The position numbers and the translations under genes were made by a program. The notes under the pieces are model-generated. The model was not told the origin of the DNA and searched no databases. It saw only the letters and a list, made by a program, of their open reading frames with translations. A stretch of DNA of 64,000 bases, from contig NZ_SRSO01000010.1 in NCBI RefSeq assembly GCF_004791695.1, positions 78,893 to 142,892 on the forward strand, given 5' to 3'. Shown piece by piece: positions 16,530 through 24,157 of this stretch; within the stretch, counting starts at the first letter, position 1; the number at the start of each line of letters is the position of its first letter. This DNA is from Flavivirga rizhaonensis (GTDB lineage Bacteria; Bacteroidota; Bacteroidia; Flavobacteriales; Flavobacteriaceae).

Positions 16530-17552
16530 ATGAAAAAGGAGATAATTACACTAAAAAAGCTAGCACAAATACTTGAATTATCTACTTCTACAGTTTCACG
16601 AGCTTTAAACGACCATCAAGATATAAGCGAAGCAACCAGAAAAAGAGTAAAGAATCTTGCCCAATCAATGCACTATGTCCCAAATATTTTTGCCAGAGGA
16701 TTTAGAAAACACAAAACAAACATTATTGGAGTTATAGTTCCTAACATCACACATTATTTTACAACAACTATTGTGAGAGGGATTCTTGAAGAAGCTAAGT
16801 TAAAAGGATATAGAGTTATTATTTCAGAATCTAATAATGATACTGCAAAGCAAACAGAAATGCTAAATACAATGATTCAATTTGGTGTAGACGGTATATT
16901 AGTATCATTAACCAAAATGACTAAAGATATTGATACGGTTCTCCAAACATTAAATAAATGTCCTTTAATTTTATTTGATAAAGTATCTAATAAAATCCCT
17001 TGCACACAAGTTACTATAAATGACGAAGAAGCGGCTTATAGTGCCATAGAGCATTTAATAAATATTGGGAAAAAAAGGATCGCCATTATTAAAGAACGTG
17101 AGTTCTCGTATACTTCAGAAAAAAGATATGCTGGTTATTTAAAAGCATTAAAGGACCACAACATAGAAATAGATGAAAAAATAATTATTAGTGTAGATGA
17201 TATTTCTACCCAACAAGGAAAACGAATGACCAACCATTTACTTAGTATAAAGAAAAAACCAGATGCTATTTTTGCAATAACAGATAGTTCTGCGGTTGGT
17301 GTTATACAAACTTTAAAAAAATTCAACATAAAAATACCTGAAGAGATTGCTGTAGTGGGTTTTAGTAATTCTAGATTTTCTACAATTATTGAGCCGAACC
17401 TTACCACTGTTGATCAACCCGGTGAAACCATAGGCAAGAATGCTGTAAAATATTTAATTGAAGAAATAGAAAATACTACGGATACTATATCTAATAAAAT
17501 GATAGAAATTAAAGGAACACTCATAATACGTGACTCTACTTTTAAAGTTTAA
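16530..17552 (+). CDS. LacI-family transcriptional regulator
   Basis: 340 residues. The N-terminal helix-turn-helix (ITLKKLAQILELSTSTVSRA, about residues 5-25) and hinge helix (PNIFARGFRKHKT) are followed by a periplasmic-binding-protein-like effector domain from NIIGVIVPNI to the end (VVGFSNSRFSTIIEP near 276). It is divergent from the TonB receptor over two operators and should control the receptor and itself, with a sugar or glycoside as effector. The downstream hydrolase-to-kinase block may be controlled too, but no operator copy was seen there. Confidence 0.93.
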   Translation: MKKEIITLKKLAQILELSTSTVSRALNDHQDISEATRKRVKNLAQSMHYVPNIFARGFRKHKTNIIGVIVPNITHYFTTTIVRGILEEAKLKGYRVIISESNNDTAKQTEMLNTMIQFGVDGILVSLTKMTKDIDTVLQTLNKCPLILFDKVSNKIPCTQVTINDEEAAYSAIEHLINIGKKRIAIIKEREFSYTSEKRYAGYLKALKDHNIEIDEKIIISVDDISTQQGKRMTNHLLSIKKKPDAIFAITDSSAVGVIQTLKKFNIKIPEEIAVVGFSNSRFSTIIEPNLTTVDQPGETIGKNAVKYLIEEIENTTDTISNKMIEIKGTLIIRDSTFKV

Positions 17553-17603
17553 AATATTGGCAAGAATTCATTATTGCTAAGTCTATTTTAATATTTTTGC
17601 GCC

Positions 17604-18401
17604 ATGGATATTATCGATGCAATTATTTTAGGGATTATTCAAGGGCTCACTGAATTTTTACCTGTATCATCAAGTGGTCATTTAGAACTCGGAAAAGCCA
17701 TTCTTGGTGACAGTTCTGTACCAGAGGAAAGTTTGTTATTTACAGTCGTTCTACATTTTGCAACTGCTTTAAGTACTATTGTCGTTTTTAGAAAAGATAT
17801 TTTAGACATTGTTAAAGGGGTACTGAAATTTGAATGGAATGAAGATTTACAATTTGTTTCAAAAATTATAGTATCAATGATCCCTGCGGTTATTGTCGGA
17901 TTATTTTTTGAAGAGCAATTAGAGCAACTTTTTGGAAGTAATATTTTATTAGTAGGGTGCATGCTAATTATAACGGCTATTTTACTTTTTTTAGCAGACA
18001 AAGCTAAAAACACTAATAAAAAAGTTTCTTTTAAAAACGCTTTTATTATAGGAATTTCTCAAGCTATAGCTATGCTTCCTGGCATTTCACGTTCTGGCGC
18101 TACTATTTCGACCTCTGTTCTGTTAGGAAACGACAAAACAAAAGCAGCTCGTTTTTCATTCTTAATGGTAGTTCCTCTAATTTTTGGTAAAATCGCAAAA
18201 GATATTATGAGTGGTGATTTAACTTATGATAGTGGAAACTTCACGTCATTATCAATTGGTTTTATTGCTGCCTTTGTTGCAGGATTATTTGCTTGTACAT
18301 GGATGATTGCTTTGGTTAAAAAAAGTAAGTTAAGTTATTTTGCCATTTACTGTATTATTGTTGGTATTATTGCTATTGCTTTTTCATTATTAAATTCGTA
18401 G
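17604..18401 (+). CDS. uppP: Undecaprenyl-diphosphate phosphatase
   Basis: Inner-membrane enzyme (BacA/UppP) recycling undecaprenyl diphosphate for peptidoglycan and O-antigen synthesis. 265 residues; GLTEFLPVSSSGHLEL at about 14-29 and LPGISRSGATIS near 158 are the two catalytic signature loops. The ATG at 17604 is only 4 nt after a TATTTTTG box (17592-17599). If that box is real, the mRNA would be almost leaderless. truB follows after 1 nt. Confidence 0.95.
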   Translation: MDIIDAIILGIIQGLTEFLPVSSSGHLELGKAILGDSSVPEESLLFTVVLHFATALSTIVVFRKDILDIVKGVLKFEWNEDLQFVSKIIVSMIPAVIVGLFFEEQLEQLFGSNILLVGCMLIITAILLFLADKAKNTNKKVSFKNAFIIGISQAIAMLPGISRSGATISTSVLLGNDKTKAARFSFLMVVPLIFGKIAKDIMSGDLTYDSGNFTSLSIGFIAAFVAGLFACTWMIALVKKSKLSYFAIYCIIVGIIAIAFSLLNS

Positions 18402-18402
18402 A

Positions 18403-19098
18403 ATGATTACGAAAGAAAACTATCTTTCCGGACAGGTCTTGTTAATAGACAAACCTTTAAACTGGACCTCCTTTCAAGTGGTTAATAAATTGCGTTGGGA
18501 AATCCGTCAAGCTTTTGATATTAAAAAAATAAAAGTCGGGCATGCTGGCACACTTGATCCTTTGGCGACTGGACTACTGGTTATTTGTACAGGTAAAATG
18601 ACCAAACAAATTGATACTTTTCAAGGTCAGGTTAAAGAATACACAGGTACTATTGTTTTAGGCAGTACAACACCGTCTTATGATTTAGAAACTGAAATCA
18701 ACGAAACATTCTCTACCACCCATGTTACCGAAGCATCAATTCTTGATACAACGAAACAATTTATAGGGGATATTCAACAATATCCACCTGTTTTTTCAGC
18801 ATTAAAAAAGGATGGAAAGCGATTATACGAATTTGCCAGAGCAGGCGAAACCGTTGAAATAAAGCCGAGAACTGTTGCCATTTCAGAATTCGAAATCACA
18901 AAAATAAATGGTTTAAATATTGATTTTCGGGTGGTATGTAGTAAAGGCACTTACATTCGTTCTTTGGCAAACGATTTTGGAAAAGCACTAAATTCAGGAG
19001 CTCACTTATCTGCTCTAAGACGTACTAAAATTGGTAATTTTGATGTAGATGAAGCTGTTTCCATTGAGTTTTTTATAAGAGCACTTTCTTTGGAATAA
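18403..19098 (+). CDS. truB: tRNA pseudouridine-55 synthase
   Basis: 231 residues. VGHAGTLDPLATGLLVI carries the catalytic Asp (D52) of the TruB family, and KGTYIRSLANDFG is the second conserved motif. It modifies U55 in the T-loop of tRNAs. It begins 1 nt after uppP, so the two are co-transcribed. The protein lacks the longer C-terminal PUA extension of some homologues, as is usual for Bacteroidota. Confidence 0.95.
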   Translation: MITKENYLSGQVLLIDKPLNWTSFQVVNKLRWEIRQAFDIKKIKVGHAGTLDPLATGLLVICTGKMTKQIDTFQGQVKEYTGTIVLGSTTPSYDLETEINETFSTTHVTEASILDTTKQFIGDIQQYPPVFSALKKDGKRLYEFARAGETVEIKPRTVAISEFEITKINGLNIDFRVVCSKGTYIRSLANDFGKALNSGAHLSALRRTKIGNFDVDEAVSIEFFIRALSLE

Positions 19099-19136
19099 TT
19101 ATTGATAACAGAATTTGTTTCACGAAATCTTCAATT

Positions 19137-19676
19137 ATGAAACAAATTTACATCTTACTTTTATGTTTACCATTTTTTTGTTTTTCTCAAATCCGTAAAG
19201 AAAAATCTCATGGTCTTTTTTATAAATTATCACTGGCTGCAACATTAACCATCAACAAAGAATATACTATCAACAATGATGACGATGAAACATTTTTAAA
19301 TCCAAGTGCATATTTCTTGAATAACACTATTGGTTATCAATTCGATAAACGCACCTCTCTAGGACTAAATTTTGAGTATGATTACCATTCACAACAAGGG
19401 CTTCACTTTTTTCCAACCTATTTAAATCTCCGACATAATGTTATCGCAGATGATGATAATATTTTTGTGAGAGCTGGGTACGGAACACTTTTAGGTTTGA
19501 ATAAAAATTTTGAAAAAGGTAACGTATACAAAATTGGTATTGGTGTTCAAACTTTTGATCAAAACTTCAGAAATTCATTTTTAATAGGAATAGATTTTAC
19601 CAGAAAACAATTTGGATATAAAACCATCGAAGGGTTATCAAGCATTTCAATTTTTTTAGAATTTATGTTATTTTAA
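19137..19676 (+). CDS. Putative outer-membrane beta-barrel protein
   Basis: 179 residues with signal peptide MKQIYILLLCLPFFCFSQ, then alternating beta-strand-like segments (NNTIGYQFDKRTSLGLNFEY, IFVRAGYGTLLGL, YKIGIGVQTF, NSFLIGIDFTRKQFGY) ending in an aromatic residue (FMLF). This is the pattern of a small 8-strand outer-membrane barrel. It lies 38 nt after truB in the same direction. No named family is recognised. Confidence 0.7.
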   Translation: MKQIYILLLCLPFFCFSQIRKEKSHGLFYKLSLAATLTINKEYTINNDDDETFLNPSAYFLNNTIGYQFDKRTSLGLNFEYDYHSQQGLHFFPTYLNLRHNVIADDDNIFVRAGYGTLLGLNKNFEKGNVYKIGIGVQTFDQNFRNSFLIGIDFTRKQFGYKTIEGLSSISIFLEFMLF

Positions 19677-19691
19677 ACTTTTTAGCGTATT

Positions 19692-20450
19692 TTGCCGTAT
19701 ATTAAGCAAATAATTCTCTCTAACAAAAACGATTTGCACCTAACAAATCAACATAAAGCCCTACTAATCACGTTCCTAATTTCAGGAACGGTAATCATGT
19801 CTGTTTTTAATTTAAGTCTTAAGAAACAAGACAAATTTGCTTCAGAAAGCTATTATGAAATAGAGCCTGAAAAAGAATTAACCGAAGAAGAAATTAAAAT
19901 ATTAGAGGCTTTAGAGAAGTTAAATGCAAGTAAAGCAGAAACTAACAAGGCTTTTAATGAAACAAAAAGCAACAAGCATTTTGCTGAAGCCTTTAAACCT
20001 ATTGCTCCTCCAGAAGATTATGTACCAAAATCTAGCAATACTTCAGAAGACACCGAATCTTACACTAAAGCATATGAAGCCCCTGATGATTCTAAAGTAA
20101 ACAAAGACGAATTATCATCATTTAGTAAAGTCAATGATTTATTGAAAAAACAGCAAGAAGATGGTGCTAATACAAAAAGTACCATCAGTTTCTCATTAGT
20201 CAACAGAAATAAAGTATATATCCCTATTCCTATTTACTTATGCGAAGTTGATGGTAAAATAGTTATAAATGTTACAGTTAATGAAACTGGACATGTTATA
20301 GACGCCTATATAAATACGTCTTCAACCTCAGACAACGAGTGCCTAATAGAACATGCTTTACAGTATGCTAAAGATTCTCGCTTTAGTGAAGACCCAACCA
20401 AGAAAACACAATTAGGGTCTATTACATTTTTCTTTATTGGCAAACATTAG
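19692..20450 (+). CDS. TonB-like energy-transducer protein
   Basis: 252 residues. A short cytoplasmic N-terminus and one membrane helix (about 24-44, ALLITFLISGTVIMSVF) precede an acidic, low-complexity periplasmic linker (EPEKELTEEEIKILEALEK; APPEDYVP). A C-terminal TonB-like alpha/beta domain follows (VDGKIVINVTVNETGHVIDA). The start appears to be TTG at 19692; the next in-frame ATG falls inside the membrane helix. It probably energises one of the TonB receptors. No exbBD genes are nearby. Confidence 0.7.
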   Translation: MPYIKQIILSNKNDLHLTNQHKALLITFLISGTVIMSVFNLSLKKQDKFASESYYEIEPEKELTEEEIKILEALEKLNASKAETNKAFNETKSNKHFAEAFKPIAPPEDYVPKSSNTSEDTESYTKAYEAPDDSKVNKDELSSFSKVNDLLKKQQEDGANTKSTISFSLVNRNKVYIPIPIYLCEVDGKIVINVTVNETGHVIDAYINTSSTSDNECLIEHALQYAKDSRFSEDPTKKTQLGSITFFFIGKH

Positions 20451-21051
20451 GCTCTAACTCGCAAAGCATATCGGTTAAATCGTCTATAATATTTTGCCCC
20501 TTATTAATATTATACCAATGTTGTAAATCTTCTTTAAATTCTGGAGTCAATTTCCCATGCATTGCTTTAAATCTATTAACATAATTAGTTGCTTCACTAG
20601 GTCTTGGTCCAAACGTACTTAAAACATCTCCTGTGTTATTATCTAACATGATTAGTTTAGGAATGGCTTTACCTCCATTGGTTAAAAAAGCATCCATCAA
20701 CTCAGGGTTTTCATCACGAAGCACCACTTTAAAAGTAATATTATCATTTAGTTCGGAAACTTTATTCAAAACAGGTACTATGTGTGCAGCATCACCACAC
20801 CAGCTTTCTGTAATTACTAGCCAGGTAACAGGTTCTTTAAACGATTCTATTTTATTTAAAGCCTCTTTAGTTACCTTAATAGTTTTATCCCAACGTTTCA
20901 TACGTCGATCATTAAGCTTAGTGTAACTAATTAAAGCTTCTGTTTTTTCATTTCCAGTAGTAGAATTATTTTCAACTAATTGCTTTACCAAATTTCTATA
21001 ATCTTGATATGAAATACTTTTATCTAAACTATTTTTTATAATGATGTCCAT
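20434..21051 (-). CDS. Thioredoxin-family protein
   Basis: 205 residues without signal peptide. A helical N-terminal part precedes a thioredoxin-like domain with WLVITESWCGDAAHIVPVL (active-site motif WCGDA, one Cys only) and the cis-Pro region GGKAIPKLIML. The single-Cys motif means it is not a classical dithiol reductase. This is a common cytosolic family in Bacteroidota with undefined partners. It overlaps the convergent TonB-like gene by 17 nt. Confidence 0.85.
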   Translation of the reverse strand: MDIIIKNSLDKSISYQDYRNLVKQLVENNSTTGNEKTEALISYTKLNDRRMKRWDKTIKVTKEALNKIESFKEPVTWLVITESWCGDAAHIVPVLNKVSELNDNITFKVVLRDENPELMDAFLTNGGKAIPKLIMLDNNTGDVLSTFGPRPSEATNYVNRFKAMHGKLTPEFKEDLQHWYNINKGQNIIDDLTDMLCELEPNVCQ

Positions 21052-21146
21052 AATCTTCTTTTAATGAATACTACAAAATTAGCATCTTGATTTTTTAATT
21101 AAGATGATATTTGTCATACTTTTGTATTGAACCTTACGAGATTTTT

Positions 21147-21713
21147 ATGAAAACAAAGCACAAATGTCATTGGTGTGTTGGAGATGAGTTATATGAAGCG
21201 TACCATGATGAAGAATGGGGCAATCCTGTTTATGAAGATGAAACTCTTTTTGAATTCTTAATTTTAGAAACATTTCAGGCTGGTTTAAGTTGGATTACCG
21301 TTTTAAGAAAACGTGAAAATTTCAGAAAAGCATTCGATCATTTTGATTATAAAAAGATCGCCAATTACAAACAAGATAAGATTGATTCGCTACTACTAGA
21401 CTCAGGGATTATTAGGAATAAACTAAAAGTAAATGCCACGGTTACCAATGCACAAGCTTTTATAAAAATTCAAGAAGAATTTGGTAGTTTTAGCAAGTAT
21501 ATTTGGGGCTTTGTAGATGGCAAACCTATAAAAAACGCTTTTAAAACTCTAAAAGATGTTCCTGCTAACACCCCTTTAAGTGATACTATTAGCAAAGACT
21601 TGAAAAAGCGAGGATTCAAGTTTGTTGGTACCACAGTTGTTTATGCCCATATGCAAGCTACGGGCATGGTAAACGACCATGAAGTGAGTTGTTTTAGATA
21701 TGAACAAGTTTAA
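21147..21713 (+). CDS. tag: DNA-3-methyladenine glycosylase I
   Basis: Base-excision repair enzyme removing 3-methyladenine. 188 residues from the ATG at 21147 (MKTKHKCHWCVGDELYEAYH); the open frame extends 36 nt further upstream but that part is not family-like. YHDEEWGNP and FQAGLSWITVLRKREN are the HhH-type Tag signatures. Cys and His near the N-terminus plus NDHEVSC at the C-terminus form the structural zinc site. A TACTTTTG box at 21117-21124 may be its -7 promoter element. Confidence 0.95.
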   Translation: MKTKHKCHWCVGDELYEAYHDEEWGNPVYEDETLFEFLILETFQAGLSWITVLRKRENFRKAFDHFDYKKIANYKQDKIDSLLLDSGIIRNKLKVNATVTNAQAFIKIQEEFGSFSKYIWGFVDGKPIKNAFKTLKDVPANTPLSDTISKDLKKRGFKFVGTTVVYAHMQATGMVNDHEVSCFRYEQV

Positions 21714-21852
21714 TTTTTATATAATAGTCCTTGGATTATTTAGTACATCACTTTTAAGGATATAAAAGCTTAAAAATAAAGCAAATGCAACTCAAGTTGT
21801 ATTATGTCAAACTTCAAACAAGATGACACCACAATTATTATGATACAAGTTA

Positions 21853-22476
21853 CTATAAATATCCTAAAAAAGTATCTCTGGAGATCTCTTCGGCACCCAA
21901 ACTTTCCAAGTGGTTTGTATACACCTGACAATCTATAAGTTTATAATTAGTATTTTGAATAAACGTTATAAAACCAACCTTACTGGCATTACTTTCTTTA
22001 GTAAACATGCTTTCGCCACAAAACACATCATTACCTAAATCGACCCCATAAAGTCCGCCAACTAAAGTATCATCTTTCCAAACTTCAACAGATTTTGCAA
22101 AACCTAACTCATGAAGTTTCACATAAGCTTCAATCATATTATTTGTTATCCAGGTACTTGCTTGACCATCACGTTTTATTTTAGAACATTCTGTAATCAC
22201 TTCTTTAAAAGCTTTGTTAACAGTAACTATATAATCTTTATTTCGTAATACCTGTTTCATACTTTTGGATATTTTTAGTTTCTCTGGAAATAGTACAAAA
22301 CGCGGATCTGGTGACCACCATAAAATAGGTTCTTCTGCTTCAAACCAAGGGAAAACACCTAATTTGTAGGCACGCAATAACCGTTCTACAGATAAATCAC
22401 CTCCTATAGCCAGTAAACCATCTTTGGTAGCTTCACTTAGGTCAGGAAACCAAATATCTTCTGTTAGGTATTGCAT
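21853..22476 (-). CDS. aat: Leucyl/phenylalanyl-tRNA-protein transferase
   Basis: 207 residues; transfers Leu or Phe to basic N-termini, marking proteins for ClpAP (N-end rule). IWFPDLSEATKDGLLAIGGD, YKLGVFPWF and ILWWSPDPRFVL are hallmarks, followed by the acetyltransferase-like core (GLYGVDLGNDVFCGESMF). It is a monocistronic minus-strand gene with a structured repeat immediately upstream. Confidence 0.95.
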   Translation of the reverse strand: MQYLTEDIWFPDLSEATKDGLLAIGGDLSVERLLRAYKLGVFPWFEAEEPILWWSPDPRFVLFPEKLKISKSMKQVLRNKDYIVTVNKAFKEVITECSKIKRDGQASTWITNNMIEAYVKLHELGFAKSVEVWKDDTLVGGLYGVDLGNDVFCGESMFTKESNASKVGFITFIQNTNYKLIDCQVYTNHLESLGAEEISRDTFLGYL

Positions 22477-22494
22477 CTAAAGTTTTTTTATATA

Positions 22495-22654
22495 GAACTC
22501 ATTTAGACTTTTTCAACTTGCTAAAAAATTGCTGTTTTCAGCTCTGTTTTTGTCTTTTTTTCCTTCCGTAGCTCTGCTATGCAACTCAAAAAAGTCTTCA
22601 ACAGAGGCAAAAACTTCTAATTTTCGCTTAAATTCAAAAAGTCTAAATGAGTTC
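22495..22654. repeat. 160-nt structured element with 19-bp perfect terminal inverted repeats
   Basis: The arm at 22495-22513 (GAACTCATTTAGACTTTTT) and its exact reverse complement at 22636-22654 enclose 122 nt with further internal pairing (for example GTAGC-TCT-GCTAT around 22569). Nothing in it codes. It lies 18 nt upstream of the aat start codon, so it may be part of its leader, or it may be a MITE-like element. Confidence 0.7.
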
Positions 22655-22662
22655 ATAAAAAT

Positions 22663-22702
22663 AAACAACCTCAACGTTAAAATAAACATTGAGGTTGTTT
22701 TT
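22663..22702. terminator. Bidirectional terminator-like hairpin
   Basis: A 12-bp perfect stem AAACAACCTCAA (22663-22674) / TTGAGGTTGTTT (22689-22700) with a 14-nt loop. It is flanked by A-rich sequence on the left and T-rich on the right. It most likely ends the DUF3127 transcript on the minus strand. Confidence 0.75.
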
Positions 22703-22715
22703 ATAAGATTCCCAC

Positions 22716-22743
22716 CTTTACTTCGACTACACTCAGTATAGAC
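22716..22743. repeat. TTCGACTACACTCAGTAT dispersed repeat unit
   Basis: The reverse complement (GTCTATACTGAG...TCGAAGTAAAG) is nearly the same as 57540-57567 (GTCATACTGAG...TCGAAGTAAAG), and the 27227-27298 pair is related. It is a recurrent intergenic unit in this genome, just downstream of the DUF3127 stop codon. Confidence 0.6.
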
Positions 22744-22768
22744 TAAAGAGAATAATAAATCATTTTAA

Positions 22769-23146
22769 TTAAAAAGGGAGATCATCATGATCGTCTTCTT
22801 TTAAATCTCCTGCAGGCTCAAAAGCATCGGCTGGTGGTACTGGTGGTAAATTTTCACCTGAAGCATCAGCTTGTAAAGCTTCTATTCTCCATCCTTGAAT
22901 AGAATTAAAGTATTTAGTCTCTCCTTGTGGATTTACCCATTCTCTACCTCTTAAATTAATACTAATCTTTACTTGCTGCCCTACTTGATAACTGTTCAAC
23001 AAATCTGTTTTATCTTGAACAAACTCCACCATAATGTGTTGTGGATACTGCTCTTCTGTTGTTACTACAATTTCTCTTTTTCTAAACCCATTACTCCCAA
23101 AAGTTTGAGTTTCTCCTACCATTTTAATTCTACCTTGAACTTCCAT
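22769..23146 (-). CDS. DUF3127 OB-fold-like protein with SSB-like C-terminal tip
   Basis: 125 residues. The DUF3127 core (MEVQGRIKMVGETQTFGSNG to GWRIEAL, about 1-95) has the strand pattern of a single OB fold. A Pro/acidic linker follows, and the protein ends EDDHDDLPF. That tail is the same class as the protein-recruiting tip of bacterial SSB, and the genuine SSB in this window ends EENDDLPF. This suggests a nucleic-acid-associated role that recruits SSB partners (inference; DUF3127 has no established function). It lies 21 nt downstream of the flavin reductase gene. Confidence 0.85.
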   Translation of the reverse strand: MEVQGRIKMVGETQTFGSNGFRKREIVVTTEEQYPQHIMVEFVQDKTDLLNSYQVGQQVKISINLRGREWVNPQGETKYFNSIQGWRIEALQADASGENLPPVPPADAFEPAGDLKEDDHDDLPF

Positions 23147-23167
23147 TAATTATTATTTATTACTTAT

Positions 23168-24037
23168 TTAACTTAACAATATTTTCCAAGCACTTTCAAC
23201 ATCACCAAAACTAAGGTAATTACGTGCTAATTTATGCTTTTGCCTATGTGTAGCCGTTTTAATATTTGAATATCTTGCTCCTAAATCTTCAACAAAACGC
23301 TTCACACTTTCATCTGTAGGCAATGCTTCTATATTGGCTAACATCCCTAAATCATTTCCAGTTAAAACCATACTGTTTTTAACATGGTCTGGAAAATTAT
23401 CAACCCCTATTCCTAATGTTGACAACGGTTTAGGGATTTCAAAAAAGCCCTTTTTAGCTCGCGTATAATAACTACCACCTGCTCTGGCAACTAAATCTAA
23501 TTTTTGCTGGTTTATCATACCATTTTTATCAAGCACATCCTCATCTATATGAAGTTTAACAACTTCGCAAATAATTAGATTTCCTGCGCCTCCTTCTGTT
23601 CCTAACTTAATAACATCATTCACCTTGCATTCAAACTGTACTGGTGCTTCTGCTACACGAAATGGTTTAACAATATCAGATTTTAACATGGTTAATCCCG
23701 ATTTATCAAACTCATTAACCCCATCAGGGTATTCCGTACTACTTAACGACATTTGGTGAACCATATCATAATTCACCACATTAATAACTACTTCTTTAGT
23801 TTCTTCAACATTTTCTAACGTATGCTTTGTCGTATTATCTCTAACACGTCGTGCAGGTGAAAATATCATAATAGGCGGATTTGCACTAAACACATTAAAA
23901 AAACTAAATGGCGATAAATTCGGATTCCCATCTGCATCCATTGTGCTTGCAAAAGCTATTGGTCTTGGTGCTACTGCGCTTAACAAATAACCATGTAATT
24001 TACTGGTAGATAAGCTTTTTGGCTCAAACGATGTCAT
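23168..24037 (-). CDS. Flavin reductase-like FMN-binding protein
   Basis: 289 residues. The N-terminal flavoredoxin/flavin-reductase-like domain shows YLLSAVAPRPIAFASTMDAD and NLSPFSFFNVFSANPPIMIF, which bind FMN, with VINVVNYDMVHQMSLSS and FECKVNDVIKLG later. A C-terminal extension of about 80 residues is typical of Bacteroidota members. It is cytoplasmic; the electron acceptor is unknown. It is probably co-transcribed with the DUF3127 gene. Confidence 0.88.
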   Translation of the reverse strand: MTSFEPKSLSTSKLHGYLLSAVAPRPIAFASTMDADGNPNLSPFSFFNVFSANPPIMIFSPARRVRDNTTKHTLENVEETKEVVINVVNYDMVHQMSLSSTEYPDGVNEFDKSGLTMLKSDIVKPFRVAEAPVQFECKVNDVIKLGTEGGAGNLIICEVVKLHIDEDVLDKNGMINQQKLDLVARAGGSYYTRAKKGFFEIPKPLSTLGIGVDNFPDHVKNSMVLTGNDLGMLANIEALPTDESVKRFVEDLGARYSNIKTATHRQKHKLARNYLSFGDVESAWKILLS

Positions 24038-24157
24038 TAGCTTTTAGTTTTAACAAATGTAACTATTATCTTGTTTAACTAAAAACCAATTTACTAACAT
24101 CTTAAACAATAATATTAACAGATTTGCATTATATTACAAGTTAAATTTAATTAATCA

